A stretch of DNA of 64,000 bases from Miltoncostaea sp963770865 (GCA_963770865.1 CAVYRD010000022.1:45847-109846); one strand, 5' to 3'; shown: positions 1 through 8,777, counted from the stretch's first letter. Made by a program: numbers and translations. Notes: a model not told the origin generated them from the letters alone.

Positions 1-7
1 CAGCAAC

Positions 8-292
8 GTGCCGACCTACATCCTGCTCAGCACGCTCAGCCCCCACGGGGTGGGGACGCTCAAGGCGAACCCGCAGCGTGTGCTGGAGGTGAACGCCGAG
101 GTCGAGCAGATGGGCGCGAAGGTCATCCAGCAGTGGGCCGTGCTCGGCCCGTACGACTTCGTGAACATCGTGGAGGCTCCGGACGAGAAGGTCATCGCCC
201 GGGTGTCGGTGGAGCTGGCAGCGCGCGGCACGGCGCACTTCCAGACCCTCACGGCGATCCCCGTCGACGAGTTCCTCTCGCTGCTGAAGTGA
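8..292 (+). CDS. GYD-domain protein
   Basis: A 94-residue protein that reads as a GYD-family domain: the N-terminal strand MPTYILLSTLSPHG, a central helix, then the family signature GPYDFVNIVEAPD and a C-terminal TLTAIPVDEF strand. The family forms small ferredoxin-like alpha/beta folds of unproven function. The GTG at position 8 gives a full-length domain, but the window begins seven bases earlier, so a longer start or an upstream operon partner cannot be excluded. The next small gene starts inside its stop codon (GTGA overlap), so the two are probably co-translated. Function is unknown; family assignment is fairly secure. Confidence 0.8.
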   Translation: MPTYILLSTLSPHGVGTLKANPQRVLEVNAEVEQMGAKVIQQWAVLGPYDFVNIVEAPDEKVIARVSVELAARGTAHFQTLTAIPVDEFLSLLK

Positions 293-510
293 ACGAGGGG
301 AGCCGCCGCGGACGCTGGATCGTCGCCGGCGGCATCCTCGGGCTGGCGCTGTCGCCCGGGGCGCGGCGTGTCGGCATCGGCGTCCGCGCCCGCATCACGC
401 GCCTGGTGAACGGCGCCGGCGACCCGGAGGCGCCCTTCCGCCAGGCGCCCTGCTACGAGCACGACCGCACCGCTGCGGGCGGTCCCGCGCGCACGGAGGC
501 CGCCCGATAG
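289..510 (+). CDS. small hypothetical protein, 73 aa
   Basis: Short reading frame whose GTG start overlaps the stop of the GYD gene by four bases, the arrangement used for translational coupling throughout this window. The product begins with a basic stretch (MNEGSRRGRWIV) followed by a short hydrophobic run (residues about 10-22) and a polar, Arg-rich tail containing one Cys. It could be a small membrane-associated protein. I recognise no family. The overlap and the codon pattern are the only support that it is real. Confidence 0.5.
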   Translation: MNEGSRRGRWIVAGGILGLALSPGARRVGIGVRARITRLVNGAGDPEAPFRQAPCYEHDRTAAGGPARTEAAR

Positions 511-521
511 CCACGTGGACC

Positions 522-1211
522 GTGGAGGTGCTGGTGCCGACGCATCGCATCGTCTTCGCGCTCCGCAACGGCGAGGTCATCGAGCTGCGCGGCCCCTCGA
601 CCGCGACGACCTTCGGCGCCTACCGCGACCTGCCCGACGCCGTGCACGGGATGATCGCGTGGCCCAACACGGTCCTGCTGACCGGGCCGGAGGCCGTCGT
701 CGTGGACCCCGGCTACGCCACGCAGGGCGACGTGCTCGAGCACGCCCTCCAGGCTCGCGGCATCGCGGTCGATGACGTCCACACGGTGCTGATGACCCAC
801 ATGCACTCCGACCACCTGTCGGCGCTCCCGCAGCTCGGCGAGGTGGACCTGCACGCCCACGAGATCGAGCTGGCGACGCCGCACGCGCACGCCCAGCGGG
901 GCGTGCTCGACCGCGCCCGGCCGCGCCCCATGACGGGCGACCGCGGCGAGGTGCTGCCGGGGGTCCGCTGGCTCCACACGCCCGGCCACACGGACGGGCA
1001 CGTGGCGTTCCTGGTCGATTCGGACGAGGGGCTGGTGGCGATCGCCGGCGACACCCCGGGGCCCGACCCGGAGTGGTTCGCGCGCACCGACCTGCCCGCG
1101 GGGTTCCCCAACCGCGAGCAGCACCTGGCGGCCTTCCGCGCCATCCGCGCCGAGGGCCCGCGCATCCTGATCCCGGGCCACAACCCGCCCGTCGTGCTCG
1201 ATGACGACTGA
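522..1211 (+). CDS. MBL-fold metallo-hydrolase
   Basis: A 229-residue metallo-beta-lactamase-fold hydrolase. The HxHxDH metal motif is present as THMHSDH near residue 91. Further metal ligands are supplied by HTPGHTDGH near residue 155, GDTPG near 178 and the terminal PGHNPP. The protein has a single domain without the extra modules of lactonases or RNases, so the substrate cannot be named; glyoxalase II-like or quorum-lactonase-like thioester/ester hydrolysis are both possible. GTG at 522 is used; a second GTG two codons later is equally plausible. It follows the two small genes in the same direction after an 11-base gap. Confidence 0.85.
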   Translation: MEVLVPTHRIVFALRNGEVIELRGPSTATTFGAYRDLPDAVHGMIAWPNTVLLTGPEAVVVDPGYATQGDVLEHALQARGIAVDDVHTVLMTHMHSDHLSALPQLGEVDLHAHEIELATPHAHAQRGVLDRARPRPMTGDRGEVLPGVRWLHTPGHTDGHVAFLVDSDEGLVAIAGDTPGPDPEWFARTDLPAGFPNREQHLAAFRAIRAEGPRILIPGHNPPVVLDDD

Positions 1212-1286
1212 CCCCGGCGGCAGGGGAGCCCGCGCGGCGCGTCGAAACCCCAGGCGCCCCCATCCGCACGAACGGAGTGTGACCAC

Positions 1287-1679
1287 GTGAACTCGCTGAC
1301 CCGCGAGCAGAGGATCTACGGCGCCGCGGGCGCCTCGATCCTCTTCATCATCAGCCTCTTCTTCAACTGGTTCGGCCAGGACTTCGGCGACATCTCCGTC
1401 AACATCAGCGGCAAGGACGCGGTGCCGTCCTGGTGGGTGCTGCTGATCTTCGCCGCCGCCGCCGCCGTCATCCTCATCGCCGACGCCATGAACTACGAGC
1501 TGCCCTCGATCGTGCAGCCCGCGTCGTGGGCCGCCTACCTGACCAGCGTCTGCTTCATCGTGACCCTCATGATCTTCATGGAGGGCGACAGCCGGAAGTT
1601 CGGGATCTTCCTCGCCCTCCTCTTCTCGCTGGTCGCGACCGTGCTGGCCGTGATGCACTGGAGGGAGGAGGCCAGGTAG
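1287..1679 (+). CDS. four-helix membrane protein
   Basis: A 130-residue integral membrane protein with four hydrophobic segments at about residues 15-32, 50-66, 79-98 and 106-122 and short hydrophilic loops; the extracytoplasmic loop after segment 1 contains GQDFGDISVNISGKDA. The ending HWREEAR is probably cytoplasmic. GTG start with a GGAG-type site 7-10 bases upstream. I recognise no named family and assign no function. It is followed in the same direction by a small helical cytosolic protein. Confidence 0.65.
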   Translation: MNSLTREQRIYGAAGASILFIISLFFNWFGQDFGDISVNISGKDAVPSWWVLLIFAAAAAVILIADAMNYELPSIVQPASWAAYLTSVCFIVTLMIFMEGDSRKFGIFLALLFSLVATVLAVMHWREEAR

Positions 1680-1717
1680 GCTCGCCCTTCGTTTCCCCGA
1701 CACGGAGGGGCATCGTC

Positions 1718-1972
1718 ATGGGGCTGGTCAACAAGGCCAAGGAGGCCGCCAAGCGTGCGGCGGACGTCGCCCAGAAGGGCGCCGAGGAGGCGCGGGACAA
1801 GGCTCAGGAGATGAGCCTGAAACGCCGCCAGAATGCGCTGGCCGAGGAGCTCGGGCACGTCGTCGTGCGTCAGCACGACGGCGAGGCCGGCCTCGACGGC
1901 GAGGTGGAGCGGCTCGTCCAGGAGATCCGGGCCGTCAAGGCCGAGATCGCCGGGCTGGACGACGAGGACTGA
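1718..1972 (+). CDS. small charged helical protein, 84 aa
   Basis: Starts at ATG 1718 with a GGAGGGG ribosome site eight bases upstream. The first half is a Lys/Ala/Glu heptad-like helix (MGLVNKAKEAAKRAADVAQK and on), resembling late-embryogenesis or stress-associated amphipathic helices. The second half (ELGHVVVRQHDGEAGLDGEVERLVQEIRAV) is predicted helical and ends in an acidic tail. Proteins of this type are seen in actinobacteria as soluble coiled-coil proteins of unknown role. A longer in-frame extension exists upstream, but the ribosome site and the composition change favour this start. Confidence 0.65.
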   Translation: MGLVNKAKEAAKRAADVAQKGAEEARDKAQEMSLKRRQNALAEELGHVVVRQHDGEAGLDGEVERLVQEIRAVKAEIAGLDDED

Positions 1973-2127
1973 GGTTCGCGGCTAGGGCGCCGGGTTGTCG
2001 TACCCGGCGCCGGACGTAGGCGCCGTCGGACAGGCGCGGGCGCTTCGGGGTCGAGCCTCACGGCGGCCGCGCCGGGCGCCGAAGAAGGCGCGCGTCAGCG
2101 CGTTGCGGATCCTGCGAGACTGGCGCC

Positions 2128-3279
2128 GTGCCGATCGCCCTCGTCGTGGTGACGCTCCTCGCGCTGGCGGCGGCCGCGTTGCTCGCCGTCGTCGTGCGGC
2201 GTGCCCGCGCGGAGGCGCACGCCGCCGAGGTCGCGGCAGACGAGGCGCGCGGGCTCGCCGGCGACGCCGAGCGGCGCCGCGCCGAGGTGCTGGGCATGCT
2301 GCCCTTCGTCGCCCTGCGGTTCGACGGCACCGGTCGGCTGATGGAGGCCAACCGCGAGGCGCTGGAGCGCTTCCCCTTCCTGGTGCCGGGCCTGACCGCG
2401 CTCGAGGCCTTCAGCGAGCACCAGCTCGCCGAGCGGGTCGATGCCGCGCTGGGGACCCTCGAGCCCGAGCGCTTCGAGGTGCGCCTGTTCGCCGACGGCC
2501 GGCGCACCTACGCCGTCACCCTGGAGCCGTACGAGGTGGGCGGGTCCCGCGAGATCCTCGTGCTCCTCGCGGACGCGAGCGAGGCGGCCGACTACCGCGA
2601 GCTGCGCTCGCAGTTCGTCGCCAACGTCTCCCACGAGCTGCGCACGCCGCTCACCGGCCTGCGCGGCCTGCTGGAGGCGCTCGACGACCCGTCCATGGAC
2701 CCGGCGGTGCGGCGGGACTTCGTCCGCCGGGCGACCAGCGAGACGCTGCGGCTGGAGGCGCTCGTCACCGACATCCTGTTCCTGTCGGAGCTCGAGTCGG
2801 CCAGCGCGCCGCCGCCGGGCTCGCGCACGGACCTCTCCGCCGTGGCGCTCGCGACGGCGGACGAGCTGCGGGAGACGGCCGCCGAGCACGGCGCGCGCGT
2901 CAGCGTCGACGCGCCGGCGCCGGCCTGGGTGCCGCTCACCGACCGCATGGCGCAGGTCATCGTGCGCAACCTGATGGAGAACGCGATCAAGTACGCCGGG
3001 CCGGGCGCGTCCGCCCGCGCCACGGTCCGCGCGGAGGCCGGGGAGGTCGTCCTCACCGTGTCCGACGACGGGGCGGGCATCCCCGAGCGCCACCTGCCCC
3101 ACGTCTTCGAGCGCTTCTACCGCGCCGACCCCTCGCGCTCGAAGCGCCTCGGCGGCACGGGCCTCGGGCTGTCGATCGTCAAGCACATCGCCGAGCGCTT
3201 CGGCGGCGAGGCGGTGGCCTCCTCGCGGGAGGGGTTCGGCACGACGATAACCGTCACCATCCCCACGGCGGGGCCGTGA
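2128..3279 (+). CDS. PhoR-like sensor histidine kinase
   Basis: A 383-residue kinase with one N-terminal membrane helix (residues about 3-24), a short coiled linker, a PAS-like domain (about 55-150), a HisKA dimerisation helix with the H-box VSHELRTPL (phospho-acceptor His169), and an HATPase domain with an N-box (NLMENAIKYA), G1 (DDGAGIP) and G2 (GGTGLGLSIV). The architecture matches PhoR/SenX3 kinases that sense phosphate status. No response regulator is adjacent on either side, so it is an orphan here and the signal is unknown. The following aminotransferase frame can begin inside its stop codon, so co-expression is possible. Confidence 0.88.
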   Translation: MPIALVVVTLLALAAAALLAVVVRRARAEAHAAEVAADEARGLAGDAERRRAEVLGMLPFVALRFDGTGRLMEANREALERFPFLVPGLTALEAFSEHQLAERVDAALGTLEPERFEVRLFADGRRTYAVTLEPYEVGGSREILVLLADASEAADYRELRSQFVANVSHELRTPLTGLRGLLEALDDPSMDPAVRRDFVRRATSETLRLEALVTDILFLSELESASAPPPGSRTDLSAVALATADELRETAAEHGARVSVDAPAPAWVPLTDRMAQVIVRNLMENAIKYAGPGASARATVRAEAGEVVLTVSDDGAGIPERHLPHVFERFYRADPSRSKRLGGTGLGLSIVKHIAERFGGEAVASSREGFGTTITVTIPTAGP

Positions 3280-3299
3280 TAGCGTCCCGCGCCGCCACC

Positions 3300-4409
3300 A
3301 TGGCCGTGCCCCTCATGGACATCCAGGCCCAGTACGGGCCCCTGCGCGCCGAGATCGACGCCGCGATCGGCGGCGTGCTCGACAGCGGCCGCTTCATCCT
3401 CGGCCCCGAGGGCCGGGCGCTGGAGGACGCCGTGTCCGAGCGCCTCGGCGGGAGGCCCTGCGTGGGCGTGGCCAACGGCACCGACGCCCTCGTGATCGCG
3501 CTCCACGCGCTCGACGTCGGCCGCGGCGACGAGGTCATCACGACCCCGTACACCTTCTACGCCACGGCCGAGGCCATCGCGCGGGTCGGCGCCACGCCGG
3601 TGTTCTGCGACATCGACCCGGTCACCTACTGCCTCGACCCGGCGGGGGTGCGGGCGCGCATCGGGGCGGCGACCAAGGCGATCCTGCCGGTGCACATCTT
3701 CGGCCACCCGGCCCCGATGGCGCCGATCATGGAGATCGCCCGCGAGCACGGGCTGTCGGTGGTGGAGGACTCCGCGCAGGCCTTCGGCGCCCGCGCGCCC
3801 GAGGGCGAGATCGGCACCTTCGGGGACGCGGCCACGATCAGCTTCTTCCCGACCAAGAACTTCCCGGGCATGGGGGACGGCGGCATGGTCGTCTGCCGCG
3901 ACGAGGAGCTGGCCGAGCGCGTGCGCCGGCTGCGCTTCCACGGCTCCAAGGACAAGGTCGTGTTCGAGGAGGTGGGCTACAACTCGCGCCTCGACGACCT
4001 GCAGGCCGCGATCATCCGCGTCTTCTACCCCCACCTCGACGACTGGAACGCCCGCCGCGCGCAGGCCGCGGCCTGGTACGAGGAGGAGGGCCTCGGCGAG
4101 CTGATGACCACGCCCGGCGTCGCCCCCGGCGCCACCCACATCTACCACCTCTACATGGCCCGCCACCCGCGCCGCGCCGACGTCCAGGCGGCGCTGAAGG
4201 ACGCGGGCGTGGCGAGCGCCGTCTACTACGGCATCCCGATGCACCGCCAGCCGGTGTTCGTCCACCTGGGCTACGCCGAGGGCGACCTGCCGGTGGCCGA
4301 GGAGTGCGCCGCGACGGCCCTCGCCCTGCCGATGCACCCCAACCTGACCCGGCGCGACGTCGCGGACGTCGTGGCCGCCGTCCGGGTCGGGGTCGAGGCG
4401 CTCGTCTGA
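3300..4409 (+). CDS. DegT/DnrJ/EryC1/StrS aminotransferase
   Basis: PLP-dependent sugar aminotransferase of about 369 residues. The start MAVPLMDIQAQYGPL is typical of the family; the PLP-lysine lies in SFFPTKNFPGMGDGG and the phosphate-binding region in NGTDALVIALHAL. These enzymes transaminate keto-sugars on nucleotide carriers for glycan or antibiotic synthesis. ATG 3300 gives the normal N-terminus. A GTG at 3276 in the same frame overlaps the kinase stop (GTGA) and would add eight residues. It lies directly before DUF354 and CapD-like genes, which supports a role in an extracellular polysaccharide or glycoprotein sugar. Confidence 0.87.
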   Translation: MAVPLMDIQAQYGPLRAEIDAAIGGVLDSGRFILGPEGRALEDAVSERLGGRPCVGVANGTDALVIALHALDVGRGDEVITTPYTFYATAEAIARVGATPVFCDIDPVTYCLDPAGVRARIGAATKAILPVHIFGHPAPMAPIMEIAREHGLSVVEDSAQAFGARAPEGEIGTFGDAATISFFPTKNFPGMGDGGMVVCRDEELAERVRRLRFHGSKDKVVFEEVGYNSRLDDLQAAIIRVFYPHLDDWNARRAQAAAWYEEEGLGELMTTPGVAPGATHIYHLYMARHPRRADVQAALKDAGVASAVYYGIPMHRQPVFVHLGYAEGDLPVAEECAATALALPMHPNLTRRDVADVVAAVRVGVEALV

Positions 4410-4437
4410 GGGTCCTCGACGGAGGGAGGGGGACCGC

Positions 4438-5460
4438 GTGAGGGTGTGGGTGGACATCACCAACTCGCCGCACGTGGTCATCTTCCGGCCCCTCATCGCG
4501 CGGATGCGCGCGCAGGGGCACGAGGTGACGGTCACGGCGCGCGAATTCGCCCAGACCATCGGGCTGCTGGAGCGCTTCGGCATCGATCACGTGAGCGTCG
4601 GCGCCCACGGCGGGGGCTCGAGGGCGGGCAAGGCGCGTGCGATGGCCGGGCGGTCGGCGGCGCTGGTTCGGCTGGCCCGGCGCGAGCGCTTCGACCTCGC
4701 CGTGGCCCACGGCAGCACGGACCAGCCGTTGGCGGCGCGCCTGGCGGGCACACCCCAGGTCACGATGTTCGACTACGAGTACGCCACGGTGATGCACCAC
4801 TGGAACGGGCGCCTCGCGACCCGCGTGCTGGTGCCCTCCGCGATCCCCGAGGCGGCGCTCGCGCCCTACGGGATGCGCCCGCCCAAGCTGATCCGCTACC
4901 CCGGGCTGAAGGAGGAGTACTACCTCGCCGACCACGCGATCGACGAGGGCGTGCCCGCCGAGCTGGGGCTCGACCCGACGCGGCTGATCGCGGTCGTGCG
5001 CCCGCCGCCGGAGGTGACGCTCTACCACCGCGGCGCGAAGACCGACCTGTTCGCCGCGACCCTCGCGCGCCTGCTGGACGCGGCGCCGGAGGTCCAGACC
5101 GTCGTGCTGCCGCGCACCGACGCCCAGCGCGCGGCCCTGGCGGGCGGGGCGGCGGTCGTTCCCGAGCAGGCGATCGACGGCCCGAGCCTGGTGGCCGCCG
5201 CCGACCTCGTGGTGAGCGCCGGCGGCACGATGAACCGCGAGGCCGCCGCGCTCGGCGTGCCGGCCTACACCCCCTTCGCCGCGCGCCTCGGCGCGGTCGA
5301 CCGGCGGCTCATCGAGGAGGGCCGGCTGCGCCGCCTGGAGCGGCCGGAGGACGTCGTCCTGGAGCGCCGCGAGCGCGACGCGCGGCCGCCGCTGCGGGAC
5401 CCCGAGGTACTACTGGCCCTGATCTTCGGGGCCGCGCGGTCTACACTGCCCGACTTGTGA
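4438..5460 (+). CDS. DUF354 family protein, glycosyltransferase-like
   Basis: A 340-residue protein starting MRVWVDITNSPHVVIFRPLI, the hallmark N-terminus of DUF354, a family with a GT-B-like two-lobed fold found in polysaccharide loci. A glycine-rich loop HGGGSRAG lies near residue 59, and VVSAGGTMNREAAALGVP near residue 258 resembles the donor-binding end of UDP-sugar transferases and UDP-GlcNAc 2-epimerases. GTG start with a GGAGGGGG site. Its stop overlaps the start of the CapD-like gene by four bases. The exact reaction is unknown; the cluster argues for activated-sugar handling. Confidence 0.8.
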   Translation: MRVWVDITNSPHVVIFRPLIARMRAQGHEVTVTAREFAQTIGLLERFGIDHVSVGAHGGGSRAGKARAMAGRSAALVRLARRERFDLAVAHGSTDQPLAARLAGTPQVTMFDYEYATVMHHWNGRLATRVLVPSAIPEAALAPYGMRPPKLIRYPGLKEEYYLADHAIDEGVPAELGLDPTRLIAVVRPPPEVTLYHRGAKTDLFAATLARLLDAAPEVQTVVLPRTDAQRAALAGGAAVVPEQAIDGPSLVAAADLVVSAGGTMNREAAALGVPAYTPFAARLGAVDRRLIEEGRLRRLERPEDVVLERRERDARPPLRDPEVLLALIFGAARSTLPDL

Positions 5461-7385
5461 GGCGCGCTCCGATCAACTGGAGCCCCCGGGCCTTCGTCCA
5501 CCGCGGTGGGCAGATCGCCGTTGACGCGGGGCTCGTGGCCGCCGCCTGGTGGCTCTCTTTCTACTTCCGCTTCGACGGCGACGTGCCCGGTCGCTACGAG
5601 CGGCTGTTCGCCGGCACGGTGCTGATCGTCGTCGCGATCAAGCTCCTCACCTTCGTCGCGATGCGCTTCTACACCAAGTGGTGGCGCTTCACGAGCCTGC
5701 GCGACCTGCAGGCGATCGTGCTCGCGGTGGCCGCGTCGAGCCTGCTGATCAGCGCGATCCTCTCCTACTGGCGGCCCGACGACCTCGTGTCGGTCCCGCG
5801 CGGCGTCCTGGTCTTCGACCTCGTCCTGACGCTCACCCTGGTCGGCGGCGCCCGCTTCGCGGTGCGCAGCGTCATCGAGCGCCCGCCCACCTCCGAGCTG
5901 GTCTCGAAGGGCCGCGAGGTGCTCATCTGCGGCGCCGGCGACGCCGGCAACACGCTGCTGCGCGAGATGAAGCGCAACCGCGAGCTGGGCTACACGCCCG
6001 TCGGCCTGATCGACGACGACCCGCGCAAGCGGCGCCTGCGCGTGCAGGGCACGCGGGTGCGCGGCACGCGCGCCGACCTGCCGCGCATCCTGCGCGAGAT
6101 CGACGTGGACGAGGTCATCATCGCCATGCCCTCGGCCCCCGGCCTGGTGCGCCAGGAGATCGTGGAGGCCTGTCGCAAGGCCGGCGTCCCGTGCACCACT
6201 CTGCCGGGCCTGCCCGAGCTGATCACCGGCGACGTCACGGTCAGCCTGCTGCGCGAGGTGCGCGTCGAGGACGTCCTCGGCCGCGCGCCGGTGGAGATCG
6301 ACTTCGCCCGCGTGGCCCGCTACCTCAACGGCCGCGCCGTGATGGTGACCGGAGCCGGCGGCTCGATCGGCCGCGAGCTCTGCCGCCAGGTGGCGGCCAT
6401 CGGCGCGCGCCGCCTGATCATGGTGGACCACGCCGAGAACAACCTGTTCGAGATCGACATGGAGCTGCGCGAGCGCGGCCACGCCGGCCTGCTGGTGCCG
6501 GTGATCGCCGACTGCAAGGACGTCGCGTCCATGCAGCGCGTCTTCGAGGGCGAGCGGCCGGAGATCGTCTTCCACGCCGCCGCCTACAAGCACGTGCCGA
6601 TGATGGAGCTGAACCCGCTCCAGGCCGTCGCCAACAACGCGATCGGCACCCAGGTGATGGCCGACCTCGCCGAGCGCCACGGGGTCGACCGCTTCTGCCT
6701 GGTGTCCACGGACAAGGCCGTCGAGCCGAAGACCGTGATGGGCGGATCGAAGGCCCTGGCCGAGCGCGTCGTGGAGGCGCACGGCGCGACGTCGGACACC
6801 CGCTTCGCGGCGGTGCGCTTCGGCAACGTGCTCGGCAGCTCCGGCTCGGTGCTCCCGATCTTCAAGCGGCAGATCGAGCGCGGCGGTCCCGTCACGGTGA
6901 CCCACGCCGAGATGACCCGCTTCTTCATGACCATCCCCGAGGCGGTGCAGCTGGTCATCGAGGCCACCGGCATCGCGGAGGGGGGCGACATCTTCGTGCT
7001 CAACATGGGCGAGCCGGTGAAGATCATCGATCTCGCCCGCCGCATGATCGAGCTCTCGGGCCACGAGCCCGGAGTGGACATCGCGATCGAGGTCGTCGGC
7101 ATCCGTCCCGGCGAGAAGCTCCACGAGGAGCTCTTCAACGTGGACGAGGAGGTCCGGCCGACCCGGTACGGGAAGATCATGCGCGCCACCCGGCCCGAGA
7201 TCGACCCGGTGCGCCTGCGCCGCAGCATGGAAACGCTGTCGCGGCTCGTCGCGGACGGCCGCCCGGACCCGGTCGCCTCCGCCCTCTGGGACGCGCTCAG
7301 CAGCGCGGGCCACGGCAGGGGCGGCGACGGCGACGGCGAAGGCCACGGAGCACGTCCCTCAACCACCCACGGGGAGCGTCAATGA
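5457..7385 (+). CDS. polysaccharide biosynthesis NDP-sugar dehydratase/epimerase (CapD/WbpM family)
   Basis: A 642-residue membrane enzyme with four N-terminal helices (about residues 15-130), a CoA-binding-like Rossmann domain (GAGDAGNTLLREM near 160), and an extended SDR catalytic domain with VTGAGGSIGRELCRQ for NAD(P) near residue 297. Family members (WbpM, FlaA1, PglF) carry out C4,C6-dehydration or C5 epimerisation of UDP-GlcNAc. The large WbpM type keeps a modified catalytic triad, seen here as STDKAVEPKTVMGGSK. GTG 5457 overlaps the previous stop (GTGA). It probably feeds its keto-sugar to the DegT enzyme just upstream. Confidence 0.88.
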   Translation: MRRAPINWSPRAFVHRGGQIAVDAGLVAAAWWLSFYFRFDGDVPGRYERLFAGTVLIVVAIKLLTFVAMRFYTKWWRFTSLRDLQAIVLAVAASSLLISAILSYWRPDDLVSVPRGVLVFDLVLTLTLVGGARFAVRSVIERPPTSELVSKGREVLICGAGDAGNTLLREMKRNRELGYTPVGLIDDDPRKRRLRVQGTRVRGTRADLPRILREIDVDEVIIAMPSAPGLVRQEIVEACRKAGVPCTTLPGLPELITGDVTVSLLREVRVEDVLGRAPVEIDFARVARYLNGRAVMVTGAGGSIGRELCRQVAAIGARRLIMVDHAENNLFEIDMELRERGHAGLLVPVIADCKDVASMQRVFEGERPEIVFHAAAYKHVPMMELNPLQAVANNAIGTQVMADLAERHGVDRFCLVSTDKAVEPKTVMGGSKALAERVVEAHGATSDTRFAAVRFGNVLGSSGSVLPIFKRQIERGGPVTVTHAEMTRFFMTIPEAVQLVIEATGIAEGGDIFVLNMGEPVKIIDLARRMIELSGHEPGVDIAIEVVGIRPGEKLHEELFNVDEEVRPTRYGKIMRATRPEIDPVRLRRSMETLSRLVADGRPDPVASALWDALSSAGHGRGGDGDGEGHGARPSTTHGERQ

Positions 7386-7582
7386 CCGTCATCACCCGCA
7401 CTCAGGCCGAGCGCACCCTACCCGTCGGAGCGCTGCCGGTGGCCGAATGGGGCCTGCTCTCGCGCGTCGAGCGCCCGTGCCCGGATCACGGCGGCGAGTG
7501 CGCATGCGTCGCGCGCGACGCCGACGCCGGCTGCCTGGTGTTCTGGTGCGAGCGCGGGGATCACCACTTCAAGAACCGCTAG
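7382..7582 (+). CDS. Cys-rich 66 aa protein, possible metal binder
   Basis: ATG 7382 overlaps the CapD-like stop by four bases. The 66-residue product has five cysteines (33, 40, 42, 51, 56) followed by His61-His62, spaced like a small treble-clef or zinc-knuckle site (CPDHGGECAC ... CLVFWCERGDHH). The N-terminal half is plain. I recognise no family. It ends three bases before the pseudokinase start, so it sits between a sugar-modifying membrane enzyme and a membrane kinase-like protein in one transcription unit. Metal binding is an inference from cysteine spacing alone. Confidence 0.6.
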   Translation: MTVITRTQAERTLPVGALPVAEWGLLSRVERPCPDHGGECACVARDADAGCLVFWCERGDHHFKNR

Positions 7583-7585
7583 GGG

Positions 7586-8362
7586 ATGAGCCTGGGGCCC
7601 TCGGACGTCGTCGCGGGCCGCTACGAGCTGACTCGGGCCCTCGGCGGCGGCGCGTCGGGCCGGGTCTTCCTGGCCCGTGACCGCCACCTCTCCCGCCAGG
7701 TGGTGCTCAGGGTGGTGGAGCCGGGCCACCCCGAGGAGGCCGCGGCGCTGCTGGACGAGGGGCGCCTGATGACCTCGGCGCAGTTCGACAGCCTCCAGGC
7801 GATCCCCGTGCTGGTGGACGGCGCGCTGCCCGACGGCGGCGCCTACGTCGTGAGCGAGCTGGTGGAGGGCGTCCCGCTCGAGGAGGTCGTGCGCCGGCGC
7901 GCCCCGCTGCCCATCCGCGACGCCCGGCGGCTGGCGCTGGAGCTGATCGACGCGGGCCTGGCCGTGCGCCGCCGCGAGCGCGGACGCGGCGACGTGGTGG
8001 TGGCCTCGGCGCTCGTGCAGCCCGACGGCCACCTGCGGGTCACGCGCTTCTCCCGGGCCGAGGGGCCGGCGCCGGGCGGAGGGGACCCCGCGGTGGTCGC
8101 CGTGGGCGAGGCGCTCGACGCGATGCTCTCGGGCGGCGACCTGCCCGCGCGGCTGGACGACACGATCGCCGACGCCCGCGCCGGGCGCATCGCGTCGGCC
8201 GAGGACCTGCGCCGGCGCCTGCTGGCCGGCGCCGAGGCGGACGACCTGCCCGCCGTCCCCACGCCGGCGGAGCCCCCGACCTTCGCCGCGTGGCAGTGGA
8301 TCGTCGTGGTGGTGATGCTGCTCCTGGTCGTGGCGGTGGTGCTGCTCGTCCTGGCGCTCTGA
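7586..8362 (+). CDS. membrane-anchored serine/threonine pseudokinase
   Basis: A 258-residue protein with the N-lobe of a Hanks-type kinase and a C-terminal membrane helix (about 232-256). The glycine loop survives as LGGGASGRVF. The catalytic lysine of the VALK motif is replaced by Arg42 (VVLRVV), the HRD catalytic loop is absent, and the DFG motif reads RFS in HLRVTRFSRAEG. Phosphotransfer is therefore unlikely; ATP or lipid sensing, or scaffolding, is more likely. Intact PknB relatives run about 270 residues for the kinase domain alone, so the C-lobe is also shortened. It starts three bases after the Cys-rich gene. Confidence 0.8.
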   Translation: MSLGPSDVVAGRYELTRALGGGASGRVFLARDRHLSRQVVLRVVEPGHPEEAAALLDEGRLMTSAQFDSLQAIPVLVDGALPDGGAYVVSELVEGVPLEEVVRRRAPLPIRDARRLALELIDAGLAVRRRERGRGDVVVASALVQPDGHLRVTRFSRAEGPAPGGGDPAVVAVGEALDAMLSGGDLPARLDDTIADARAGRIASAEDLRRRLLAGAEADDLPAVPTPAEPPTFAAWQWIVVVVMLLLVVAVVLLVLAL

Positions 8363-8366
8363 GTCG

Positions 8367-8777
8367 TCAGTAGTGCTCGAAGGGCAGCTTCACGTGGTGG
8401 GCCGTGTCGGCCTCGATGAGGAAGGCGACGGTGTTCGGGCTGCGCCACGGGAAGTCGGCGCCGGTGTACTTGACCGAGAGGCGGTCGGCGACCGCGTGGG
8501 CCGCCTCGCCGTCGATGCGCCCGACCACCCGGCCGCGTAGGTCCACCTGGCGGTAGGGGTCGTCCTGGTCGGTCGCCGAGATCGCGACGCGGGCGTCGCG
8601 GGCGATGTTGCGGGCCTTGCGGCTGCCGGTCTGGGTGAAGAACACCAGGCGGTCGTCCGGCTCCACGCCGATCCACACGGGCACCGAGTGGGGCGCGCCG
8701 TCGGGCAGGGTCGTGGCGATGTGGGCGAACGCGCGGCCGGCCAGCACGGCACGCACGTCGTCGGGCAGCGGGCTCAT
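8367..8777 (-). CDS. PPOX-class F420/FMN-dependent oxidoreductase
   Basis: A 136-residue split-barrel protein of the pyridoxamine-phosphate-oxidase-like superfamily. Recognisable pieces are FAHIATTLPDGAPHSVPVWIG at the N-terminus, RLVFFTQTGSRKARNIARDARVAISA as the second strand pair, and DPYRQVDLRGRVVGRIDG. Actinobacterial members use F420 or FMN to reduce quinones, aflatoxins or biliverdin-like substrates. ATG 8777 is preceded by an AGGAGG site and overlaps the stop of the HxlR gene by four bases; a longer in-frame extension upstream is ignored. It is presumably controlled by that regulator. Confidence 0.85.
   Translation of the reverse strand: MSPLPDDVRAVLAGRAFAHIATTLPDGAPHSVPVWIGVEPDDRLVFFTQTGSRKARNIARDARVAISATDQDDPYRQVDLRGRVVGRIDGEAAHAVADRLSVKYTGADFPWRSPNTVAFLIEADTAHHVKLPFEHY

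Noticed and set aside
453..1703. Minus-strand frame of about 416 codons opposite the MBL hydrolase
   Set aside because: Composition is His/Gly/Arg-rich antisense; the plus-strand MBL motifs are unambiguous.
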